Below, one piece after another: positions 1-8,800 of a stretch of DNA of 64,000 nt. Position numbers and translations under genes: made by a program. The notes beneath the pieces were generated by a model. That model made no database searches. It worked only from the letters and a program-made list of their open reading frames with translations, and was not told the DNA's origin. Position 1 is the first letter of the stretch, and each line of letters opens with the position of its first letter. Origin of the DNA: an uncultured Roseateles sp. (lineage in GTDB: Bacteria; Pseudomonadota; Gammaproteobacteria; Burkholderiales; Burkholderiaceae). The stretch is taken from NCBI GenBank assembly GCA_946886855.1, contig CAMPJJ010000005.1:1-64000 (forward strand). Reading direction: 5' to 3'.

Positions 1-75
1 CCCTCTAAGCCCCCGCCCCCCACCCACAACTACACAAGGAGTATCGCGGCAGCGTCAGATGTGTATAAGAGACAG
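1..75 (+). other. Illumina Nextera P5/i5 adapter (sequencing artefact)
   Basis: Bases 57-75 are exactly the 19-bp Tn5 mosaic end used in Nextera libraries (AGATGTGTATAAGAGACAG). Bases 44-56 match the Nextera read-1 tail with one base missing. Bases 36-43 are AAGGAGTA, which I recall as an i5 index (S507/N507), and the bases before it resemble the P5 stem ending in CTACAC. This is residual library adapter at a contig end; real genomic sequence begins at about base 76. Confidence 0.96.
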
Positions 76-134
76 GCCATGTAGCGCTCAAAGAAGCACC
101 GGGAATTTTTTACGAGTTGAGGGAGGAAACTGAG

Positions 135-668
135 ATGAAGCCATTGATCGGAGCACTGACCGTGCTCGCCTGTACCGGATGTGCCTCGGTGGTGAACGAG
201 ACCACCCACCCGATGAAGGTGGAGACCAAGAGCGCCACCGGCGAACCGGTCGTCGGCGCCGAATGCCGCCTGACCAACGACTACGGCACGACCACCATGA
301 AGTCGGGCGATACCACCCAGGTCCGTCGTTCCAGCAAGGACCTGGACATCGTCTGCAAGGACCCCCAGAACCCGGACGCCAATGCACGCGCCATCTCACG
401 CGCCAATGGCGGCATGTGGGGCAACATCATCCTGGGCGGTGCGGTCGGCGCCATCGTCGATCACAACCGCGGCACGGCCTACACCTACCCGACCTGGGTG
501 CAACTGGTGTTCGGCAAGACCTTGGTGTTCGATCGCACGGTGGAGAAGGAAGGCCAGCCCACGATGGCGAGTGAGGCCATCGGCGCGACGCCTGCGCCGG
601 CAGCCGCCGCATCGGCGCCTGCACCTGCCGCTGCCGCATCCGCGTCGCAGGTCGTCAGCAGCAAGTGA
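135..668 (+). CDS. Putative lipoprotein, glycine-zipper and Ala-rich tail
   Basis: Predicted 177-aa lipoprotein of unknown function. The N-terminus (MKPLIGALTVLACTGCASV) is a short lipoprotein signal with a cysteine at residue 13 or 16 as the lipidation site, so the product is probably membrane anchored. A Gly-rich hydrophobic stretch around residues 93-110 (GGMWGNIILGGAVGAIVD) resembles a glycine zipper. The last 30 residues are an Ala/Pro-rich low-complexity tail. The ATG at 135 is chosen because GGGAGG lies 8 bases upstream; a TTG at 117 would add six residues but has no ribosome site. It converges on the YceI gene, with a shared hairpin between them. Confidence 0.75.
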   Translation: MKPLIGALTVLACTGCASVVNETTHPMKVETKSATGEPVVGAECRLTNDYGTTTMKSGDTTQVRRSSKDLDIVCKDPQNPDANARAISRANGGMWGNIILGGAVGAIVDHNRGTAYTYPTWVQLVFGKTLVFDRTVEKEGQPTMASEAIGATPAPAAAASAPAPAAAASASQVVSSK

Positions 669-706
669 ACGGACCCTTCGGTCACCGACCGAAGCCGGAA
701 ACGCAG

Positions 707-728
707 AAGGCCCGCTTCCGCGGGCCTT
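707..728 (+). terminator. Hairpin between convergent genes
   Basis: A 9-bp perfect stem (AAGGCCCGC / GCGGGCCTT) with a 4-base loop lies between the lipoprotein gene and the oppositely oriented YceI gene. The arms start with AA and end with TT, so it can act on either strand. No long T-run follows. Confidence 0.65.
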
Positions 729-759
729 CCGGCATTGGTGTGAAGTGTTCCCGGAGGGA

Positions 760-1332
760 TTACTGCTTCACGGCCTCGACCTGGACGATGACCTTGATGT
801 CCTTCGAGAAGCCGTACTGGATGCCGTAGTCGACGCCGAAGGCGGTGCGGTCGAAGGTGGTCTCGAAGTCGCCGCCGCAGACCTCGCGCTTGAGCATCGG
901 GTTCTCGTAGCAGTTGAAGTTGGTGGCCGTCAGGGTCACCGGCGCGGTCTTGCCCTTCAGCGTCAGCTGGCCCGCCACCGTCGCGACCTTGTCACCCGAG
1001 AAGGTGAACTTGTCGCCGACGAACTTGGCCGTCGGGTTGTTGGCCACGTCGAAGAAGTCCTTGCTCTTCAGGTGCGTGTCGAACTGCGACGAGCCGGTGC
1101 TGATGCCGTTCATGTCGAAGGTGATCTCGACCTTGCCCGACTTGCCGGCCTTGTCGAACTGCACGGTGCCTTCCTTCTTCTCGAAGCGGCCGCGGTTGGT
1201 CGAGGTGCCGAAATGCTTGATCTCGAAGGTGGCGTAGGTGTGCGTCGGGTCGATCGCGTAGGTCGCGGTCTGGGCTTGCGCCAGGCCGGCGACGGCGATC
1301 AGGGAGGCGAGCAGCAGGGCTTTCTTCATCAT
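760..1332 (-). CDS. YceI family periplasmic protein
   Basis: A 190-aa secreted YceI-family protein, a lipocalin-like beta-barrel that binds isoprenoid or other lipid ligands. A Sec signal peptide (residues 1-21, ending AQAQ) is followed by the typical start YAIDPTHTYATFEIKHFG and the late motif FDRTAFGVDYG. AAGGAC sits 8 bases before the first ATG; the second ATG (1329) is also possible. It is the last gene of a same-strand cluster with a second YceI gene and a cytochrome b561, an arrangement known from the E. coli yceJ-yceI pair. The actual ligand cannot be told from sequence. Confidence 0.9.
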   Translation of the reverse strand: MMKKALLLASLIAVAGLAQAQTATYAIDPTHTYATFEIKHFGTSTNRGRFEKKEGTVQFDKAGKSGKVEITFDMNGISTGSSQFDTHLKSKDFFDVANNPTAKFVGDKFTFSGDKVATVAGQLTLKGKTAPVTLTATNFNCYENPMLKREVCGGDFETTFDRTAFGVDYGIQYGFSKDIKVIVQVEAVKQ

Positions 1333-1465
1333 GGTGGTGGGTCCTTGTCGACCAGGGGTCGGAACGGTGGTGGAAACCGCGGCGGTACCGCGGTGGAAAG
1401 GAACCGGGCGAAGGACCCGGACCGGTTGGAGAAATCGGGAGGCCGCGATCCGCGGCAGCGTCGGC

Positions 1466-2098
1466 TTACAGCGGCGCCATGCCGGTGATGACCAGCTTGA
1501 ACTTCACCTGCACGTCGTTGGCGACCATGGCGGTGTCCTTCCACTCGCCTTCGCCGATGTTGAAGTCCAGCCGCTTGATCGCGAACGCGCCGGTCGCCGT
1601 CGTCGTGCCGCCGGCCTGCGCCAGCGCGACCGGGACGACCACGTCCTTGACCTGACCCTTGATGGTCAGCTTGCCGGTGGCCTCGAACTTGCCGCCGCCC
1701 AGCGCCTTGATCGCCGTGCTCTGGAAGGTCGCCGTCGGCACCTTCTTGACGTTGAACCACTCGGGCTTGACCAGCTCCGCGTCGGTCGCGGCGTCGCCCA
1801 GCGTGGCGCTGCCCAGCTCGATCGACAAGGTCACCTTGCCGGCCGCGGCGTTCTTCGGGTCGAAGGCCAGTTGGGCGTCGAACTTCTTGAAGTGGCCGTC
1901 CACCGGCACGCCCATCTGGCGGAAGGTGAAGGCGATGTCGCTCTGCGCCGGCACCAGCTTGGGCGCGGCCGCCGCAGCCGTCGCCGCGGGGGCCGCGGCC
2001 GGCTTGGTCTGCGCCATCGCCGGCGCGGCCAGGAGGAGGGCGGCGCTCAGCACCGACAACGCGGTGATCGAGAGATGGGTGGCCATGCGTGCGGTCAT
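1466..2098 (-). CDS. YceI family protein, second copy
   Basis: A 210-aa protein with a signal peptide (to about residue 30, AMAQ), an Ala/Pro-rich linker to about residue 46, then a YceI barrel (SDIAFTFRQMGVPVDGHFKKF onward). It diverges from the neighbouring YceI copy in lacking the N-terminal YAIDPTHT block and in its C-terminus, so it is not a recent duplicate. The ATG at 2098 is supported by AGAGGA four bases upstream; a second ATG lies at 2086. It lies between the cytochrome b561 gene (140-bp gap) and the first YceI gene, and probably shares their transcript. Confidence 0.88.
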   Translation of the reverse strand: MTARMATHLSITALSVLSAALLLAAPAMAQTKPAAAPAATAAAAAPKLVPAQSDIAFTFRQMGVPVDGHFKKFDAQLAFDPKNAAAGKVTLSIELGSATLGDAATDAELVKPEWFNVKKVPTATFQSTAIKALGGGKFEATGKLTIKGQVKDVVVPVALAQAGGTTTATGAFAIKRLDFNIGEGEWKDTAMVANDVQVKFKLVITGMAPL

Positions 2099-2238
2099 GA
2101 AGTCCTCTGCAATGCGGTGAAGCGGGTCTGTGGAAGCCGTTGTGGTGCGCGTTGTGGTGCGCGTTCTGGCGCGCGTCCTGTGAAGTGACTCGGCGCCCGT
2201 GGGGTCAGGTGTTGTCCGGGCCGTTCCGGGCGGTGCGC

Positions 2239-2952
2239 TCAGGCGCGGCCCGGGAGCATGCGCCGCAGCAGGCCGTCCTTGTCGAGGACGACATGCTTGA
2301 CCACGGCGCCAAGGTGGGCAAGGACGAGCAGGCCCAGACCGTAGGCGAAGAACTGGTGCAGCTGCTTGAGCGATTCGGCGAGCGCCTTGTCCTTGCCGAC
2401 GAAGTCCGGCAGCGGCAGCACGCCGAACCACACGATCGGGAAACCCGCGGCGGAGCTGTAGGCCCAGCCGCTCAGCGGCACCGCGAAGAAGGCGGCGTAC
2501 AGCAGCCAGTGCACCGCGTGCGCGCCCAGCTTCTGCCAGCCCGGCATCGGCAGGTCCGCCGGCGGGCGATGGGTCAGGCGCCACAGCAGCCGCAGCGCCG
2601 ACAGCGCCAGGATGGTCACGCCGGCCCACTTGTGCCAGTTGAAGAGCTTCAGCCGCGTCAGCGAGAAGGGCAGGTCGGCCATGTACCAGCCCACCGAGAA
2701 GGTGCCGATGATGGCGATCGCCAGCACCCAGTGGAAGAGCATCGCCAGGCCGTCGTAGCGGGTCTTGCCCGGCGGCGTGACGGCTGCCGCCGGGGAAACG
2801 GGAGATGCAGCAGATCCGGAAGATCGGGGAGCCACCGGAGGCATCGGCGTGGCCGCCGACGTCACGGCCACGGCGGGCGCGGAGGCGTCGAGCGTCTCGG
2901 CAGGCAGCGTCGGCTGCTGGTCGGGGTCGTTGTTCTGGTGGCTGATGGTCAT
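2239..2952 (-). CDS. Cytochrome b561 family membrane protein
   Basis: A 237-aa inner-membrane di-heme cytochrome b561 (YceJ/CybB type), expected to move electrons between quinol and periplasmic partners. The first 60 residues are Pro/Ala-rich and unlike the family norm. Four membrane segments follow, with the expected histidines: one at RYDGLAMLFHW, one in FNWHKWAG, one in AHAVHWLLY and one in LHQFFAYGLGLLVLAHL. Being upstream of two YceI genes fits a membrane redox protein working with periplasmic lipid-binding partners. Regulation is not visible. Confidence 0.9.
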   Translation of the reverse strand: MTISHQNNDPDQQPTLPAETLDASAPAVAVTSAATPMPPVAPRSSGSAASPVSPAAAVTPPGKTRYDGLAMLFHWVLAIAIIGTFSVGWYMADLPFSLTRLKLFNWHKWAGVTILALSALRLLWRLTHRPPADLPMPGWQKLGAHAVHWLLYAAFFAVPLSGWAYSSAAGFPIVWFGVLPLPDFVGKDKALAESLKQLHQFFAYGLGLLVLAHLGAVVKHVVLDKDGLLRRMLPGRA

Positions 2953-3163
2953 GTCGGGCTCGCGTCCTTGGGAAGACCTGGGGCGCCGGGTGGTCCGGAA
3001 TGGATCGAAGTGTCCGCGTGCGCCGTACATCGTCGGTTCACCGGATCTGAGGCCACTGTTCATCCAATTTGAATGGGGAGCCCGGTCAAGCTTCACAGAT
3101 CCGTCATAGTCGGCGTCGAGACTGGCGCCCGCTCCGCCCTTGGAGCGATGGCTAGGAGTTGCC

Positions 3164-3742
3164 ATGGACCTGATCGCCAAGATCGAGGCGGTGTTCCACC
3201 GCCGCGGACACCTGCAGTACGGTGACGAGCGCCGGGAACCCGTCACCGCGCTGGAGCACGCGCTCCAATGCGCCCAGCTCGCCGAGTGGGCGCACGCGGA
3301 GCATAGCCTTGTCGTCGCTGCGCTGCTGCACGACCTCGGGCAACTGATGGACGGTGGTTCTGCCGCCCCCCTGCGGGACGACGAGCACGAGTTGACCGCC
3401 CTCCCGCTGCTGCGCGCCGGCGGACTGGGCCCGGACGTGGTGGAGCCGATCCGCCTGCATGTCGCCGCCAAGCGCTACCTGGTGAGCACGGACCCGGCCT
3501 ACGGGCCGAGCCTGTCCGACGCCTCGCGCCACAGCCTCGCGCTGCAGGGCGGGCCGATGAACGCGGAGGAAAGGCTGCTCTTCATGGCCCACCCGCAGGC
3601 CAGCGCGTCGCTGCAGCTGCGCCGCTGGGACGACCTCGCCAAGCGGCCGGGCATGCGCACGCCGCCGCTCGCCTACTACCTGGCACTGCTCGAGGAACTG
3701 CTGCGGGAGGCGCGCGCGCCGGAGCGGGTGCGCATCGCCTGA
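3164..3742 (+). CDS. HD-domain oxygenase, PhnZ-like (phosphonate-degradation type)
   Basis: A 192-aa HD-domain protein matching the phosphonate-degradation HD family that includes PhnZ, a di-iron oxygenase cleaving 2-amino-1-hydroxyethylphosphonate. Visible family features are ALEHALQCAQLAE, the LLHDLG metal site, DDEHE, RLHVAAKRYL and SLALQGGPM. The ATG at 3164 has AGGAG seven bases upstream; an earlier ATG (3140) lacks one. No phnY, transporter or other phosphonate gene is in the window, so this is an orphan copy and its substrate is uncertain. A general HD phosphohydrolase is the alternative. Confidence 0.8.
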   Translation: MDLIAKIEAVFHRRGHLQYGDERREPVTALEHALQCAQLAEWAHAEHSLVVAALLHDLGQLMDGGSAAPLRDDEHELTALPLLRAGGLGPDVVEPIRLHVAAKRYLVSTDPAYGPSLSDASRHSLALQGGPMNAEERLLFMAHPQASASLQLRRWDDLAKRPGMRTPPLAYYLALLEELLREARAPERVRIA

Positions 3743-3870
3743 GGCGGAAGGGGACGATGTCCAAGTCGGTCTCCCTCTTGAGGGGGATATCGGACCCCCG
3801 GCCCGCTTTGCATACTGGATCCCGATCGCTCGCTGCCTGGACCTCAGCGATGTGATCAAGGGGAGGAGTG

Positions 3871-3921
3871 CTATGCCGACCTACCAAAGCCCGCAAGGGT
3901 GGCGGTGGTCGGCATAGTTTT
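3871..3921 (+). terminator. Strong hairpin with T-run; contains a 14-codon ORF
   Basis: An 11-bp perfect stem (3871-3881 with 3907-3917, CTATGCCGACC / GGTCGGCATAG) is followed directly by TTTT. The inner part can extend the stem and holds CCC-GCAA-GGG, a GNRA-type tetraloop. It sits 130 bases after the HD gene and 130 before the kinase gene, so it could end the former or attenuate the latter. GGGGAGGAG lies just upstream of an ATG at 3873 that opens a 14-codon ORF ending exactly at the hairpin's right edge. Confidence 0.7.
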
Positions 3922-4051
3922 ATCTGCGTGGCGCATCGCGAACGCTTGGGCGTGAAGGGAATCGGCAAGATATATTGCCCGCCCAGAACAAGCTTTACAC
4001 AACCCATGCAGTTCCCTTCGCGGCAGCGGCCAGGCGCTGTCTCCTCCGGTC

Positions 4052-5854
4052 ATGGCGGGTGAACGCAGCGCCGAGCAGGCGAGCGTCGAGCTCGAACTGC
4101 TGCGCCTGATCGGCAAGCAGGGCCGCCGCGTCCCCTACCCGGTGAGCATCGCCGCGCTGATGATGGCGGTGATGGCGGCCAGTGTCATGTCGCCCTGGCT
4201 GGCCTACGGATGGCTGGCCCTCGTGTACGCGGTGCTGGCGGCGCGCTGGGCCGTGCTGGGCCGCCTGCCGGAGATGCAGCACCGCCCGCTCGAGCAGCGC
4301 ATGGACTGGGCCGTGTGGCTGAGCCTGGCCAACGGGCTGGCCTTCAGCGCCTCGCTGGTCGCGGCGCCGCACCTGAGCGACTTCCAGCGGATGGTGCAGA
4401 CCATCGTGCTGCTGGGCCTGTGCGCCGGCGCGGTCGCGACGACGGCCGGGCACCGCGTCGTGTTCCAGGTCTTCCTCTGGCCGGTGACGCTGGCCACCGC
4501 GCTGTCGTGGGGCCTGTTCCACGAGCCCGGCGCGGAGCAGCGCTGGCTGGACTGGGTGCTGTCGGCGCTGATCATCTTCTTCGGCCTGATCCTGACCGGC
4601 CTGGCGCGCGACACCTACCGCGTGTTCGCCGAATCCGTGCTGATCCGGCTGCAGCAGAACAAGAGCAACCAGCAGCTGCGCCAGGCGCTGTCGCAGGCGG
4701 AATCCGCGATGGCGGCGAAGACGCGCTTCCTCGCGTCGGCGAGCCACGACCTGCGCCAGCCGATGCACACGCTGTCGCTGTTCGGCGCGGCGCTGGACAA
4801 GCGCCCGCTCGACGACGAGGGCCGGGTCATCGTCACGCAGATGAACCTGGCGCTGCATTCGCTGTCCTCGCAGATGGACGCGCTGCTGGACATCTCCAAG
4901 CTCGACGCCAACGTCGTGCCGGTGACCAACCAGGTCTTCGCCTTACAGCCCTGGCTGGGCCGGCTGCAGCGCGAGTTCCAGCCGGCCGCGCTGCGCAAGC
5001 ACCTGCTGCTGCGGCTCGACTGCCCGCCGGAGGCCTGCGTCGAGAGCGACCCGGTGCTGCTGGAGCGCGTGGTGCGCAACCTGATCGACAACGCGCTCAA
5101 GTACACGGCGCGCGGCGAGGTCGCCATCGAGGTCAACCGCGGCCAGGACGAGGAGGTCTGGCGGCTGTCGGTGCGCGACACCGGCATGGGCATCCCGGAG
5201 CACGAGCAGCAGCGCATCTTCGACGAGTTCTACCAGGTCGGGAATCCGGAGCGCGACCGCGCCAAGGGCCTGGGGCTGGGCCTGTCGATCGTGACGCGGC
5301 TGGTGGACCTGCTGGACCTGCACCTGGCACTGCGCTCGACGCCGGGCCAGGGCTCCAGCTTCATGCTGAACGTGACCGCCGCCGACATCGCGCTGGTGCG
5401 GCCCGGCTCGACGCCGACGCAGGGGCCGGCGCTGCCGCCGATGCGGGTGCTGGTGATCGACGACGAGGAGCCGGTGCGGGTCGCCATGCATGCGCTGCTG
5501 AGCGCGCACGGCTGCCAGGTGCTGCTGGCCGGCAGCACGCGCGAGGGCCTGCTCAAGAGCATGGGCCAGCAGCCGGATCTGCTGCTGACCGATTTCCGGC
5601 TGCGCGGCGGCGAGGACGGCATCAGCGCGGTGCGCTCGCTGCGAAGCGCGTTCCCGGGACTGCCCGCCTTGATCGTGAGCGGCGACACTGCGCCGGAGCG
5701 GTTGCGCGAAGCCCACGAGGCGGGACTCACGCTGCTGCACAAGCCGGTCACCGAAGACCTGCTCATCAGCGCGATGCAGGCCGCGCTCGCCGAATATCGA
5801 AGGGAGGGTCCCGATGTCTCGCCCGTTCGAGGAGGCGCCGAGCGTCCGGTCTGA
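4052..5854 (+). CDS. Hybrid sensor histidine kinase/response regulator
   Basis: A 600-aa membrane-bound hybrid kinase. Residues 31-185 hold about six hydrophobic segments with no obvious periplasmic sensor. A short coiled region leads to the HisKA domain (phospho-acceptor H232 in SASHDLRQPMH), then an HATPase domain with NLIDNALKYT, DTGMGIP and GLGLGLSIV. A C-terminal receiver domain starts near residue 465 (VLVIDDEE) with phospho-acceptor D514 in LLLTDFRL. No DNA-binding output is present, so it probably passes phosphate on. No good ribosome site precedes the ATG. Its last 41 bases overlap the GMC fusion gene, which suggests coupled expression. Confidence 0.92.
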   Translation: MAGERSAEQASVELELLRLIGKQGRRVPYPVSIAALMMAVMAASVMSPWLAYGWLALVYAVLAARWAVLGRLPEMQHRPLEQRMDWAVWLSLANGLAFSASLVAAPHLSDFQRMVQTIVLLGLCAGAVATTAGHRVVFQVFLWPVTLATALSWGLFHEPGAEQRWLDWVLSALIIFFGLILTGLARDTYRVFAESVLIRLQQNKSNQQLRQALSQAESAMAAKTRFLASASHDLRQPMHTLSLFGAALDKRPLDDEGRVIVTQMNLALHSLSSQMDALLDISKLDANVVPVTNQVFALQPWLGRLQREFQPAALRKHLLLRLDCPPEACVESDPVLLERVVRNLIDNALKYTARGEVAIEVNRGQDEEVWRLSVRDTGMGIPEHEQQRIFDEFYQVGNPERDRAKGLGLGLSIVTRLVDLLDLHLALRSTPGQGSSFMLNVTAADIALVRPGSTPTQGPALPPMRVLVIDDEEPVRVAMHALLSAHGCQVLLAGSTREGLLKSMGQQPDLLLTDFRLRGGEDGISAVRSLRSAFPGLPALIVSGDTAPERLREAHEAGLTLLHKPVTEDLLISAMQAALAEYRREGPDVSPVRGGAERPV

Positions 5855-8800
5855 CGCCGTGTCCGGCACGGTGGTCGATACCGCATCCGATTCCGGCTCC
5901 GACGCGCCGAGCGACGTGCCGTCCGAAGCGCTGTCCGAAGCGCTGTCCGAAGGGCCGACCGCCGGCGCCGATGCGCCGCCGCCGAGACCCCTGGGCACCC
6001 GCTGGCTGTCGCGGCCGCTCGAGGACTGGATGGCCGGGCGGCTGTCTGAGCCCGAGCCTGGCCCGGCGGTCGTCGATGTGCTGATCGTCGGCAGCGGCTA
6101 TGGCGGCGCCGCGGCGGCGCATGCGCTGGCCGGCCGGCGCGACGAGGACGGCCGGCGCCTGGACGTCGTCGTGCTTGAACGCGGCCGCGAGTACCTGTCC
6201 GGCGCCTTCCCCAGCCGTTTCGCGGACCTGCCGGGCCACGTGAGGCTTGCGCGTCCGGGCGCGGACGCACCGATGGGGCGCCGCGAGGGGCTCTTCGATC
6301 TGCGACTGGGGCCGGACGTCTGTGTCGCGCTCGCCAACGGCCTGGGCGGGGGCTCGCTGATCAACGCGGGCGTGATGGAGCGGCCCGACCCGTCGGTGTT
6401 CCGCGAGCCCGGCTGGCCGCAGGCCTTCCTGGACGAGGACATGAGGCCGTGGTTCGAGCGCGCCGAGCGGCTGCTCGGCGTCCGCGACGACGAGGGCGAG
6501 GGCGAGGGCTCGGGCGCCAACACCATCGAGCGGCTGCGCGCCCACGCCGGCTTCCAGACGCGCCGCCTCGACGCGTTGAAGGCGCTCGGCCCGTCGGAGG
6601 CGCGCGCGGCCCGGATCCAGGTGGCGATGGACGGCCGGCCGCGCGGCGCGGCCGGGTGGTCGCACCACGCCTGCATCGCCTGCGGCGATTGCGCGACCGG
6701 CTGCAACCACGAGGCCAAGCAGTCGCTGGACACCGGCCTGCTGCTGCAGGCCTGGCGGCAAGGCGCCGACCTCGTCTGCGGCGCGAGTGTCGAGGCGCTC
6801 GCCGCCGCACCGGGCGTCGGCTGGCGCGTCACGCTGCAGCACACCGACGAGCTGTTGCGCCAGCGCCAGGGGGAGCCGTTCGAGGTGCTCGCACGTCGCG
6901 TGATCCTGGCGGCCGGCACCCTGGGATCGACGGAGATCCTGATGCGTTCGCGGGACCGCGGCCTGCCGCTGTCGCGCATGCTCGGGCAGGCGTTCTCGGC
7001 CAACGGCGATGTGCTCGCGGTCGGCCACGAATGGCCGCGCGTCGTCCACGCGGTCGCCGACGAGGACCAGACCCCCGCGGCGCGGCAGGTCGGTCCGACG
7101 ATCACCGGCGTGTGGAAGGCCGGGCCGGATCATGTCGTCGAGGACCTGGCGATTCCCGGCGCGCTGCGTCCGTTCTTCGAGGAGGGCTTCGCGCTGGCGG
7201 CGACGCTGGACGCGCTGGCGCGCGCCAACCCCGGACTGCATGAGGAACGCGCCGACTTCGACGATCCCTTCGCCGTCCGCCCCTCCGTGACCGAGCGGCA
7301 GTTGCCGCTGGCGATCGTCGGGCGCGACAGCGGCACCGGGCGCCTGGTCCGGCGCGAGGGGTTCGAGGAACCCGGCGGACTGCAGGTCGACTGGCCCGGG
7401 CTGCGCGATGAGCCGGCGATCGCGCGCCGGCACGAGGCACTCGAACGACGCCTGCGCGCCCAGGGCGCGCGGCTGCTGCGCAACCCGCTGTGGCAGCTGC
7501 TGCCGCCGGAGATGGCCTTCCTCACGAACGACGCGCGCGGGCCGATGCTCAGCGTGCATCCGCTCGGCGGCTGCGCGATGGGCGACCGCGGCACCGACGG
7601 CGTGGTCGATGCGATCGGACGGGTGTTCTCCGGCGACGGCGAGGCGGTGCATGACGGCCTGGTGGTGCTGGACGGCGCCATCGTGCCGGGATCGCTCGCG
7701 ATCAATCCGGCGCTGACGATCAGCGCGCTGGCGCAGCGGGCGCTGGACCAGTTGGTCCTCCTCTGGCGACTGGGCGCGCCGTCGCCCGTGGCCGTGCGAC
7801 GGGAACCGGTGCGGCCCGTCTTCCGCCCGCTGCCCGGGCCGGGACGGCAGGCACCGTCCCATTCATCGACGGTCGGCACGGGGAGCGCCGGCGGCGCTCG
7901 TGGCAACGGCACCACGGGCACCACGGGCACCACGGGCAACACTGGCCGCGCTGGCGGCACTGGCGGCAATGGAGGCAATGGCGGCAATGGCGGCACTGGC
8001 AGTGCTGGCAACACGGGCAGTGCTGGCAACATGGGCGGCGCTGGCGAAACCGGGGGCGACGCGACGGTGATCGAGGTGCGCGAGCGCCTCGGCGGTTTCG
8101 TGCGCTGGTCCGGCGCGCCGGGCTCGCCGGTGAAGTACCTGGAGCTTTGCGTCGTCTACCAGCCGAAGGCGTTGAGGGACCTGTTGAGACCCGGCCCCGA
8201 GCGGCGGCTGATCGTGGCGCCCGGGAGTCGGCTGCGCGTTTTCGAAACGCGCGAGCGCCGGCCCGGCGGCTTCGACGTCGTCGGCGCGAAGCCCGGCGAC
8301 GGCCGCCTCTGGGCGCACGAGGAGCGCGGCGACGAGCACGCGCTCTTCACCGCGCCGCTGGCGGACGGGGAGCTCACGCTGTTCCAGCGTGAAGCGTCGG
8401 GTTCGTTGCGACGGCACGCGCGCGGGTTGTGGGCGTGGGCGATCAATCGCGGCGTGCGGGATGCCTGGCAGGGACTGGTCGACTGGGCAGGACGCCGCTC
8501 GCCGCCGACGGCGCCGGGCGCGGCACGGGCGGGCCTGCGCGCGCGGGCCGTCAACGCCTGGCACCTCGCGGGACACGCCGGAGAGGCGCGGGTGATGCGC
8601 TACCAGGTGCGCGTCGACCCGGCCGCGGACCTGCCCGAATGGGCGGCCGCGTTGCGCGACCAGCCATTGATCGGGGCCAAACGGATCAGCTACACGCGAC
8701 GCGGCAACCCGTGGACGCAGCTGAGCCGCATGACGCTGTCGCCCACCGCCGGCATGGCGCCGCCGCCGGGCGCGCGGGAGATCGTGCTGACGCTGGACAT

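Noticed and set aside
1..75. Tn5-like transposon end marking a natural insertion
   Set aside because: The mosaic end is the engineered hyperactive Tn5 form and is joined to an index and P5 tail, so it is library adapter.
7901..8052. Assembly error or frameshift inside the GMC/hydrolase gene
   Set aside because: The repeat keeps one open frame and both flanking domains are intact and in phase, so a natural linker is simpler.
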